DNA of 5,106 nt from Elusimicrobiota bacterium (GCA_003557485.1 PWOI01000197.1:1-5106), one strand, 5' to 3'. Positions 1 through 4,838 are shown, numbered from the stretch's first letter. The notes: generated by a model from the letters alone, not told the origin. Made by a program: numbers and translations.

Positions 1-1
1 A

Positions 2-232
2 GAGCAATACGATGAGTCAACGGGGGGAGGTACTGGATTTAAATTCTACGAAGTCACCCCCCACGCCCTTTATTATACCGTAGGCTGGGCCGTAAGCACC
101 TATTACGACCGTAAGCAGCATATGAAAAAAATGATAAAAAAAGCTATGAAAACAGATTTCTCGTGGAAAAGGGAATCTCTCTCATACATTGACGCCTATA
201 AAAAAGCCATTCAAATAAAAACCAGCCGCTAA
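2..232 (+). CDS. glgA: Glycogen/starch synthase, C-terminal fragment (5' end outside window)
   Basis: The last 76 codons of an open frame that enters from the left edge. The GT-B glycosyltransferase GlgA elongates alpha-1,4-glucan from ADP-glucose (or UDP-glucose) in the cytoplasm. The fragment matches the C-terminal signature of the family: a glycine-rich turn followed by TGFKFYEVTPHAL, then a helix with GWAVSTYYDR, and the terminal AMKTDFSWKRESLSYIDAY block. In known GlgA proteins the block AMxxDFSWxxxAxxYxxLY closes the Rossmann lobe. The catalytic N-terminal half is not visible, so a related family 5 glycosyltransferase cannot be strictly excluded. The TAA stop (230-232) overlaps the TAG stop of the convergent HEPN gene. 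A hairpin and T-tract directly downstream probably end this transcript. Confidence 0.82.
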   Translation, partial: EQYDESTGGGTGFKFYEVTPHALYYTVGWAVSTYYDRKQHMKKMIKKAMKTDFSWKRESLSYIDAYKKAIQIKTSR

Positions 233-264
233 TAACTAAATTCCTGCTGCGGATGGTTTTTTTT
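217..264. terminator. Bidirectional intrinsic terminator shared by glgA and the HEPN gene
   Basis: AACCAGCCGC (220-229) can pair with GCGGATGGTT (249-258) with a single mismatch (225/253) around a 19-nt loop holding both stop codons. On the plus strand the stem runs into eight T (257-264). On the minus strand the opposite arm runs into TTTTTATTT (read from 221 down to about 213). The structure can therefore serve both convergent transcripts. The loop is long, so efficiency is uncertain. Confidence 0.5.
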
Positions 265-693
265 AATAATCTCTGCAATTATATTAAGAAAATCAACAGC
301 ACTATCCAAGACATCTTCTGCTTCTTTTTTGCTGCACGGGATTTCAGGTTCATAAAGGAATTTGTGTCGGGATTTTCGCATATAATCATATATATTAATC
401 AGGGTAGAAAAATCGGGACCTAAAAAAGCATCGCAAAATCTGACAATATTCTTATGTTTGTCTTTATGTTTAGCCCGATAACCCTGACTGTTCATTAAAG
501 CAAGCCCGCAGTGAAGCATAGAATTATATGCATAAGTGAAAGCACATTCTTCATCAATATCAAGATTTCTTTTTGCAGTCTGCAGATCTTTTCCTGCCCG
601 TTTCATTAGATTATCTATTGAAACGTAATCAACAGGAGCTTTTAAAATTAAACCGGCCTTAGTCAAAGAGGAAATTGTATCTTTATAAATCAT
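229..693 (-). CDS. HEPN-domain protein (toxin-like partner of the MNT gene)
   Basis: A 154-aa all-helical protein resembling the HEPN families that sit next to minimal nucleotidyltransferases, especially the type with an R-x-x-R-[N/H]-x-x-x-Y motif (SAV_6107-like). The motif here is R106, R109, H110 and Y114 within YMRKSRHKFLY. HEPN dimers commonly act as ribonucleases using the Arg/His pair, and in HepT-MntA systems a nearby Tyr is adenylylated by the MNT partner; both roles are inferred here. A basic, His-rich loop (RAKHKDKHK, residues 73-81) precedes helix 3. I chose ATG at 693 because GGGAG lies 5 nt upstream; a TTG at 705 has no ribosome binding site. The start overlaps the end of the MNT gene by 11 nt, implying translational coupling. 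The RNase or toxin role is not proven, and some HEPN proteins are inactive. Confidence 0.8.
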   Translation of the reverse strand: MIYKDTISSLTKAGLILKAPVDYVSIDNLMKRAGKDLQTAKRNLDIDEECAFTYAYNSMLHCGLALMNSQGYRAKHKDKHKNIVRFCDAFLGPDFSTLINIYDYMRKSRHKFLYEPEIPCSKKEAEDVLDSAVDFLNIIAEIIKKNHPQQEFSY

Positions 694-1255
694 TAGGGCT
701 CCCAATTAAAAATATTTTTTTATCACGAAGGACTTCTTTTAAAAACTCCCGGGTAATTTTTTTGTTATTAAATTCTTCTTTAGTATAAATAGTAAAGTTA
801 ATTTCTCTGCCAAATTTATTTTCAAGGGGTTTAATAGCATTGATTATTTCCGAAGTCTTTGGATTCCCGATAATCATTAAATCAATATCGCTTGAAAAAG
901 TAGTTTTATCTTTTGCAAAAGAACCGTATATAAAACAGACATTAATATTTTTAATATTAATCAGACTTCTCTTAATTTTTTCTGTGATTCCTGCGGATTT
1001 CTTGATAATGCTTCTAATCTCATTATACAGAGGATGGTTTTTATTGAGCTTATAATATAATAAATTACCCGCTTTTTCTGTTAAAAAAAAGTTGTCAGAA
1101 GATAATTTTATTAATTCACGCCTGATATTCCCTGCTGAGTAACCCAGTATTCGCTCCAGCTCGCGAAGATAATATTTTTTATCAGCATTATTAAAGTAAA
1201 GGGTAAGAAGATCCTGCCGCAGTTTTGATTTAGTTATATATATATTGTTTAGCAT
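683..1255 (-). CDS. Winged-helix fused minimal nucleotidyltransferase (MNT), antitoxin/regulator-like
   Basis: A 190-aa protein with two parts. Residues about 8-75 form a winged helix-turn-helix: LRQDLLTLYF, then YYLRELERILGYSAGNIRREL, and a wing at NFFLTEKAGNLLYYKLN. Residues about 100-185 form a polymerase-beta-like MNT domain with GS (111-112) and the D123-x-D125 metal site in GSFAKDKTTFSSDIDLMIIG. The usual third carboxylate position appears to be N153 (REINFTIY). In MntA/HepT pairs the MNT neutralises the HEPN toxin by transferring AMP to it; here the fused DNA-binding domain also suggests autorepression. The start is ATG at 1255, with AGGAG (1262-1266) 6 nt upstream. An upstream in-frame TTG at 1306 lies inside the -35 box and is rejected. 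First gene of a two-gene operon with the HEPN gene. Confidence 0.85.
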   Translation of the reverse strand: MLNNIYITKSKLRQDLLTLYFNNADKKYYLRELERILGYSAGNIRRELIKLSSDNFFLTEKAGNLLYYKLNKNHPLYNEIRSIIKKSAGITEKIKRSLINIKNINVCFIYGSFAKDKTTFSSDIDLMIIGNPKTSEIINAIKPLENKFGREINFTIYTKEEFNNKKITREFLKEVLRDKKIFLIGSPNDL

Positions 1256-1277
1256 GTTGGACTCCTTTTTGACTACA

Positions 1278-1301
1278 ATTGTACTCATTAAAGAGTACAA
1301 T
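1278..1301. promoter_or_regulatory. 24-bp palindromic operator over the MNT/HEPN promoter
   Basis: The arms ATTGTACTC (1278-1286) and GAGTACAAT (1293-1301) are perfect reverse complements. The 6-bp centre ATTAAA is itself palindromic except for its outer pair. The palindrome starts on the -10 box and ends on the last base of the -35 box, so an occupied site would block RNA polymerase. The winged-helix domain of the MNT protein is the obvious candidate ligand (inference). Confidence 0.7.
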
Positions 1302-1306
1302 GTCAA
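1278..1306 (-). promoter_or_regulatory. Sigma70-type promoter of the MNT/HEPN operon
   Basis: On the minus strand, TTGACA (1301-1306) and TACAAT (1278-1283) are separated by exactly 17 bp. Transcription would start near 1271, leaving a short leader with AGGAG before the ATG at 1255. This is the best promoter match in the window. Confidence 0.75.
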
Positions 1307-1394
1307 GTAGATAGCAGAAATTTTAATCTGTAAACTGCAATTTGCGCTTCAAACACCGTAACTTTGAGAAAGAATTGCTCATTTGCAGCAGATT

Positions 1395-1422
1395 TTGTTT
1401 CTGAAGGCAAAGGTTGTATAAT
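1395..1422 (+). promoter_or_regulatory. Probable promoter giving a leaderless hydrolase mRNA
   Basis: A consensus TATAAT (1417-1422) lies only 6 nt before the ATG at 1429, with a weaker TTGTTT (1395-1400) 16 bp upstream. Initiation 7 nt after the -10 box would fall on the start codon itself. No Shine-Dalgarno sequence is placed correctly for that ATG; AAAGG (1409-1413) is 15 nt away. Both facts fit leaderless transcription. Confidence 0.45.
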
Positions 1423-1428
1423 AAAAAT

Positions 1429-2241
1429 ATGAAAACGATAAAATTCTTTATTTTAACCGGAGTTGCCGTTTACGTAATAATGCTGCTCTATTTTATCCTT
1501 GGCCAGTCCGGGTTTATTTACTTTCCATCGGGCAATATTGTTGCAACCCCCGCAAATGCAGGGCTTGAATATGATGACCTGCGTATAGAGACATCCGACG
1601 GCGTTGATATATCGGCCTGGTTTGTTCCTGCTGCAGATCGCCGCGGAACCCTGCTCTTCTGCCACGGCAATGCCGGTAATATATCTCATAGGATAGATAG
1701 CATAAAAGTTTTTAACAGTCTCGGCCTGGATGTCCTTATATTCGACTACAGGGGCTACGGGACCAGCTCAGGGTCTCCCTCCGAAGAGGGGACCTATCTT
1801 GACGCGCTTGCTTCCTACAGATACCTGACTGAAACTTTAGGCATACCGGATTCGGAAATAGTTCTATTCGGACGATCCCTGGGAGCTTCGGTGGCTGCCA
1901 GGCTTGCATCCCGTAATCCGGCGGCAGGCCTTATCCTTGATTCGGCCTTTACATCAATAACGGATCTGGGAGCCGAACTTTACCCACTTATACCTATAAG
2001 ACATATTTCCAGGTTCAGCTACAATACAACTGAATATCTCAAGGATGTAAAAGCCCCGGTTATGGTTATACACAGCTCCGATGACGAGATTATACCTTTC
2101 AGACACGGAGAGAGGATTTACAGCTCCATCTCCGGTGAAAAGAAGTTCCTCCGGCTAAGGGGTTCACACAATGACGGTTTTGTAAGGTCCTCTCCGAATT
2201 ATATAAACGCCGTATCCGGTTTTCTTGATACTGCTTTATAA
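1429..2241 (+). CDS. Membrane-anchored alpha/beta-hydrolase (Bem46/ABHD13-like serine hydrolase)
   Basis: A 270-aa alpha/beta-hydrolase. Residues 6-25 are a single hydrophobic segment (FFILTGVAVYVIMLLYFILG) acting as signal anchor, so the catalytic domain probably faces the periplasm or outer side. The oxyanion-loop motif HGNAGN is at 79-84. The nucleophile elbow GRSLG has S150, the acid is D219 in SSDDEIIPF, and the base is H247 in GSHNDGF, giving a complete Ser-Asp-His triad. Length and architecture match the Bem46/YfhR/ABHD13 group (peptidase S33-related lipases, esterases or acyl-protein hydrolases). The substrate cannot be told from sequence. A TTG at 1414 would add five residues but has no ribosome binding site spacing, so ATG at 1429 is preferred. 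It is divergent from the MNT operon and apparently monocistronic, and it is clearly less AT-rich than the flanking minus-strand genes. Confidence 0.85.
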   Translation: MKTIKFFILTGVAVYVIMLLYFILGQSGFIYFPSGNIVATPANAGLEYDDLRIETSDGVDISAWFVPAADRRGTLLFCHGNAGNISHRIDSIKVFNSLGLDVLIFDYRGYGTSSGSPSEEGTYLDALASYRYLTETLGIPDSEIVLFGRSLGASVAARLASRNPAAGLILDSAFTSITDLGAELYPLIPIRHISRFSYNTTEYLKDVKAPVMVIHSSDDEIIPFRHGERIYSSISGEKKFLRLRGSHNDGFVRSSPNYINAVSGFLDTAL

Positions 2242-2378
2242 ATAGTGCAACTAAATGTAAACTACTACTTGACATATAGTATCCAGAAACTAAACCCGGA
2301 CTTCCAAATACAATATATGGATTTCAGTTATAATAACTATATAGCAGGTTAAAAGGTAATGATAGAATAAAAACTTTT

Positions 2379-2882
2379 ATGAACAGAAAAATAACAGTTA
2401 ATGATCTGATGCAGAAGAACTACCAATACACTCTCTCGGAGCCCATAGGTAAAAACTTCTCCCCTGAATTCAAACCTGAGCTTACTCCGGCCCAGATGCT
2501 TGAAATGGGTGTTTTCGGAGGTAAGTATATGACAGACTGCCGGGATGAGTTCCCTGAGTCCTGGTTTAAAAAGGCCAAGCTCTGTCACGAAAGGCATAAT
2601 TCGGAGCTTAACTTCTTTAAAGTAAATGCCTCCCAGCCCTTATCTTACTGGAGAAAGAAGGGGTGGATTTATAAGGAAGACCCCCGGGGCTGGTTTCAGT
2701 GGTACTGCAGATACTATATGGGCAGAAGATGCCCCGATGACGAGCGGCAGATAAAACGCTGGAAAGCCATAAAGCGTCATAAGGCCCAGATTAAAAAGAA
2801 CTGCTCCCCGGGTGACTTCTTATGCCGCCCTAAACAAAGACAGGTACTTCTTCACTGGGCCTATGACAGCCGCAAGTTATAG
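2379..2882 (+). CDS. Conserved uncharacterised 167-aa protein
   Basis: I recognise the sequence style as a conserved protein family of unknown function found in many bacteria, and from memory also in some eukaryotes, but I know no assigned role. Visible hallmarks are EPIGKNFSPEFKPELTP (21-37), GVFGGKYMTDC (44-54), an aromatic block GWFQWYCRYYMGRR (104-117), RQIKRWKAIKRH (123-134), and a C-terminal NC(142)SPGDFLC(149) followed by RPKQRQVLLHWAYDSRKL. There are six cysteines (54, 69, 110, 118, 142, 149) and many Trp/Tyr residues, so metal or cofactor binding is conceivable. There is no signal peptide or membrane segment, so it is probably cytosolic. The gene looks full length. No Shine-Dalgarno precedes the ATG, but TAGAAT (2363-2368) ends 10 nt upstream. 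It is followed by an opposing operon. Confidence 0.8.
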   Translation: MNRKITVNDLMQKNYQYTLSEPIGKNFSPEFKPELTPAQMLEMGVFGGKYMTDCRDEFPESWFKKAKLCHERHNSELNFFKVNASQPLSYWRKKGWIYKEDPRGWFQWYCRYYMGRRCPDDERQIKRWKAIKRHKAQIKKNCSPGDFLCRPKQRQVLLHWAYDSRKL

Positions 2883-2929
2883 CGCATAAATCGTTTCTTT
2901 GAGTTTTAATCAGAACTTTTAAATAACAA

Positions 2930-2944
2930 GTGAGATTAACTCAC
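2930..2944 (-). terminator. Weak hairpin between convergent genes
   Basis: GTGAG/CTCAC form a 5-bp stem around a 5-nt loop. On the minus strand it is followed by an imperfect T-rich run (TTGTTATTT). It lies just after the stop codon of the XRE gene and could end the AbiEii/XRE transcript, but the stem is short and the T-tract is interrupted. Confidence 0.25.
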
Positions 2945-2956
2945 CAGGAAAGACCT

Positions 2957-3460
2957 CTAATTATTGTTTTCCGAAATATTTATTGTAAACTCGTGAAGTT
3001 TCAGCGCCTTCAGAATTTTTATCAAAGAAATCAACTTTATATTATAACCTCTTTCTATCCGTGATATGTCAGCCTGTGTCATCCCCGCCATATTTGCCAG
3101 ATCCTTCTGAGTAAAATTTGATTTACTCCTGGCCGTTCTGATTCGGCTGCCAATTTCTGCAAGAGTCTTACTTGGCCTGGGTTTCAAATCTATTTTTGCG
3201 CTCTCTTCGTATATAGTTTCCCACCAGGCCAGGAAATCTGCAGCGCGGGCGGTTTTTTTCCAGTATTTTCTTATTTTCGGCCAGGTGTGAATAAAAGTTT
3301 CTTTATTCACATACTCAAAAACTTCTTTAGCATTATCGCATCGGGACAATAATGTTGTCATTACCGGTATATATTTCGGATGATCCGGGTTCCTTAAAAT
3401 ATGGGGTATTTTATTTAATGTTTCCTGGTTAAAATCCCAGAAATATTTTTTAACGCTCAT
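2957..3460 (-). CDS. XRE-family HTH regulator, probable antitoxin of the AbiEii-like gene
   Basis: A 167-aa protein. Residues about 104-160 form a classic Cro/C1-type HTH: IGSRIRTARSKSNFTQKDLA, then the recognition region MTQADISRIERG (127-138). Residues 1-88 are a separate Trp/Tyr-rich helical domain (FWDFNQETL near the start, KIRKYWKK and ADFLAWW later). It resembles domains that accompany AbiEii-type nucleotidyltransferases (DUF6922-like; remembered, not searched). ATG at 3460 shares one base with the TAA stop of the upstream nucleotidyltransferase (TAATG junction), so the two are translationally coupled. As the likely antitoxin it should bind the promoter repeats at 4170-4211 and/or the toxin itself (inference). 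The antitoxin is second in the operon, unlike canonical abiEi-abiEii. Confidence 0.82.
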   Translation of the reverse strand: MSVKKYFWDFNQETLNKIPHILRNPDHPKYIPVMTTLLSRCDNAKEVFEYVNKETFIHTWPKIRKYWKKTARAADFLAWWETIYEESAKIDLKPRPSKTLAEIGSRIRTARSKSNFTQKDLANMAGMTQADISRIERGYNIKLISLIKILKALKLHEFTINISENNN

Positions 3461-4164
3461 TATATTTGTTCTCTTATAAACATCTTTATTTCATCGTCTA
3501 AATACTTAATCATTCTGGATGAATCAAATTTTTTGTCATATATATCCAAATCTAAGATGTTGATTTTTAAATCCTGCCTGGAATATGACCTGTACCATGT
3601 TACCATTCCTCTTTGCTGCTGGCCGGGCATTTTTTGTAAAAATTTATGCAGTGGACTGATCTTTAAAGATAAACAATACAGGTCATAAACATCTTTTTCG
3701 GCATTTCTCCAGGTGGGTATTTGTCTGCCTATTTCGTTCTTTGCCGAAAATGTGCCGGCTACAGCCATTATTTTCTGATAGTATATATGCTCTATATCAT
3801 ATACGGGAATATTATTTATTTTTTTTATTAAAGGCTCACTGAAAAACACATCTTCAATAAAATCCAGTTTGAAAAATAACCCGGGTTTAATCTCGGTAAA
3901 ATAAAACATAACCCTGGCCCTGTTTTCTGTCTTAAACTCGTTATCAAAATCAATTTTCAATTTTGTTTTGCGTTCAAAATTATTAACCAGTTTTTCAATA
4001 TCAGCACTGTTATAGTCAACGCTGAAAAAATCTAAATCGCCTGAAAATCTATGATGTAAATAACATAACTCTAAGGCCGTTCCCCCTGCAAGGGCGAAAC
4101 GGCAATTTTCCCGCGCGAACTCCTCCAGTATTAAATTTTGAATTTTTCTTATATCTTTTTGCAT
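3460..4164 (-). CDS. AbiEii/AbiGii-family nucleotidyltransferase, probable toxin
   Basis: A 234-aa protein with the family's signature motifs in order: AGGTALEL (26-33), HHRFSGDLDFF (37-47) with the D43-x-D45 metal-binding pair, FKLDFI (98-103) supplying a third carboxylate D101, K131 in IYYQKIMAV, and R153 with the KDVYDLYCL helix (157-165). Characterised relatives such as AbiEii and MenT proteins are polymerase-beta-fold toxins that add nucleotides to tRNA acceptor ends or use GTP, halting growth. Length is close to the compact members of the family. All expected catalytic positions are present, so it is probably active. ATG at 4164 has AAGGG (4169-4173) 4 nt upstream. It is the first gene of the operon, followed without a gap by the XRE gene. 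It is AT-rich compared with the plus-strand genes. Confidence 0.87.
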   Translation of the reverse strand: MQKDIRKIQNLILEEFARENCRFALAGGTALELCYLHHRFSGDLDFFSVDYNSADIEKLVNNFERKTKLKIDFDNEFKTENRARVMFYFTEIKPGLFFKLDFIEDVFFSEPLIKKINNIPVYDIEHIYYQKIMAVAGTFSAKNEIGRQIPTWRNAEKDVYDLYCLSLKISPLHKFLQKMPGQQQRGMVTWYRSYSRQDLKINILDLDIYDKKFDSSRMIKYLDDEIKMFIREQI

Positions 4165-4169
4165 ATAAC

Positions 4170-4211
4170 CCTTATGTGCTTAAAAACATATTCCTTATGT
4201 GCTTAAACATA
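4170..4211. promoter_or_regulatory. Two direct repeats, putative operator of the AbiEii/XRE operon
   Basis: CCTTATGTGCTTAAA occurs at 4170-4184 and again at 4193-4207, both followed by CATA (with AA inserted in the first copy). The spacing is 23 bp, about two helical turns. On the minus strand the distal copy covers the predicted start of transcription and touches the -10 box. Each unit (TTAAGCACATAA) is an imperfect palindrome, as expected for an XRE dimer site. Confidence 0.6.
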
Positions 4212-4237
4212 TAATAATATAATTGTTTTTTTTTCAA
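4209..4237 (-). promoter_or_regulatory. Promoter of the AbiEii/XRE operon
   Basis: On the minus strand, TTGAAA (4232-4237) and TTATAT (4209-4214) are separated by 17 bp. Initiation near 4202 would lie within the distal direct repeat. The surrounding AT-rich DNA allows alternative -10 registers. Confidence 0.55.
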
Positions 4238-4360
4238 AATATATTAATCGATTTACAAGTAATAAGGGATGGTTATATAATAAAAGGATGCCGTTTTGTT
4301 AATGATAAAGAATATGCAGAATTTGAACAAAAATTAAAAAGATGGAAAAAGCTCTTATAG
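4223..4360 (+). pseudogene. Short coding-like frame without a good start, possible gene remnant
   Basis: A frame open for about 46 codons ends at TAG 4358-4360. Its second half reads like protein (IIKGCRFVNDKEYAEF, then EQKLKRWKKLL), with an amphipathic charged helix. No ATG or GTG exists in frame; the only classical candidate is TTG at 4223, which lacks a ribosome binding site and sits in the AbiEii promoter. It may be the degraded 3' end of a lost gene, or a spurious frame in a short non-coding transcript. I do not recognise a family. Confidence 0.25.
4252..4281 (+). promoter_or_regulatory. Candidate plus-strand promoter, divergent from the AbiEii promoter
   Basis: TTTACA (4252-4257) and the consensus TATAAT (4276-4281) are separated by 18 bp. 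Transcription would start near 4288 and meet the hairpin at 4346-4366 about 80 nt later. AT-rich surroundings make chance matches likely. Confidence 0.35.
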
Positions 4361-4367
4361 CTTTTTT
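4346..4367. terminator. A/T-stem hairpin with flanking A and T tracts
   Basis: AAAAAGCT (4346-4353) and AGCTTTTT (4359-4366) form an 8-bp stem around CTTAT. The T-rich arm continues with one more T on the plus strand, and the A-rich arm gives TTTTT on the minus strand. It lies just beyond the stop of the 68-aa minus-strand gene and could end that transcript as well as a short plus-strand transcript. Low GC content makes it a weak terminator. Confidence 0.35.
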
Positions 4368-4405
4368 AGTTCCGTCATTATTCTTAATATTAATTTTTAA
4401 AGAGA

Positions 4406-4612
4406 TTAACTGCCACCCAGATTCGCATAAACATATCCCAGTTTGTAAGCAAGGTAAACCTTCTCCAGGGTATTCAGATCCTCACTCTCGGAAATGTCTC
4501 GTATCACAGCAGCCTTCTCATTTCCATCCTCCAGGCATTTTTCAATAATTTTAACTATTTCTTTATCTTTCTTTTTTGTGATTCCAAGTAATTCTCTATA
4601 ATTGTTGGACAT
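4406..4612 (-). CDS. Small 68-aa protein of unknown function
   Basis: I do not recognise a family. The start is supported by GAGG (4617-4620) 4 nt before ATG at 4612. The sequence is charged and mostly helical: KKKDKEIVKIIEKCLEDGNE (13-32), then AAVIRDISESEDLNTLEKVY (34-53) and a more hydrophobic end YLAYKLGYVYANLGGS (53-68) with heptad-like Leu/Tyr spacing. There is no signal peptide and one Cys (26). The periodic hydrophobic pattern and the ribosome binding site argue that it is real. A longer frame overlapping its first 58 bases lacks a convincing start. It lies upstream of, and in the same direction as, the AbiEii operon, but a hairpin (4346-4367) and the separate AbiEii promoter suggest independent transcription. 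Confidence 0.55.
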   Translation of the reverse strand: MSNNYRELLGITKKKDKEIVKIIEKCLEDGNEKAAVIRDISESEDLNTLEKVYLAYKLGYVYANLGGS

Positions 4613-4727
4613 GGTTCCTCGAATAAAAATTTATTCTTATTGTCTCCCAATTTCCTTAAACTGCAACTCTCTAAAACTAAAAGTTGATAGACCACCTCCC
4701 TTGTTTTAAGTTTTGTCGGGAAACAAT

Positions 4728-4753
4728 AAAAAAACCCGCACACGTGTGCGGGC
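4728..4753 (-). terminator. Strong intrinsic terminator (minus strand)
   Basis: CCCGCAC and GTGCGGG (within 4735-4752) form a perfect GC-rich stem around ACGT, the whole 18 nt being palindromic. On the minus strand it is followed directly by seven T (4734-4728). The opposite strand has A instead of T after the stem, so the direction is unambiguous. It ends something transcribed leftward from beyond 4753, best explained by the putative structured RNA at 4728-4838. Confidence 0.85.
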
Positions 4754-4838
4754 TTGAGGCAAGTTTTACTATATAATACTATCCCGACTTTTTAGCACAT
4801 TTATATAGCGGAGCAATATGCCTCAAATCACCGCTATA
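4728..4838 (-). ncRNA. Putative small structured RNA with a pseudoknot
   Basis: On the minus strand the unit would start near 4838 and end at the terminator, about 110 nt. Its first bases TATAGCGG (4838-4831) pair perfectly with CCGCTATA (4811-4804). The 19-nt loop of that hairpin contains TTGAGGCA (4826-4819), the exact reverse complement of TGCCTCAA (4761-4754) that abuts the terminator stem, giving an H-type pseudoknot topology. A TTGACA box lies at the right place upstream. No convincing minus-strand reading frame fills the unit. I do not recognise a known RNA family. The inverted repeats could instead act on the opposite strand. Confidence 0.45.

Noticed and set aside
840-1055. Plus-strand 71-codon hydrophobic open frame
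   Set aside because: It lies wholly antisense to the MNT gene, which has motifs, a promoter and a ribosome binding site; the hydrophobicity is the complement of a Lys/Asn/Ile-rich gene.
1256-1306. N-terminal extension of the MNT gene to TTG at 1306
   Set aside because: It would place codons in the -35 box, palindrome and Shine-Dalgarno site; ATG at 1255 has AGGAG at ideal spacing.
1453-1689. Minus-strand 78-codon frame
   Set aside because: Antisense to the start of the alpha/beta-hydrolase, with no start signal and no recognisable protein pattern.
2269-2297. TTGACA upstream of the 167-aa gene as a promoter
   Set aside because: No acceptable -10 hexamer occurs 16-18 bp downstream; the TATAAT at 2329-2334 in turn has no -35 box.
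2349-2597. Minus-strand 82-codon frame
   Set aside because: Antisense to the conserved 167-aa gene and without a ribosome binding site.
4342-4548. Plus-strand 68-codon frame with a hydrophobic start
   Set aside because: Starts inside the hairpin at 4346-4367, has no Shine-Dalgarno, has a low-complexity Pro/His/Ser-rich end, and is antisense to the better-supported 68-aa minus-strand gene.
4555-4743. Minus-strand 62-codon frame
   Set aside because: Its start lies inside the terminator stem and its end overlaps the better-supported 68-aa gene in another frame. An internal GTG next to AAGGGAGG (near 4693-4702) has no spacer to that site, so only a weak 46-aa alternative remains.
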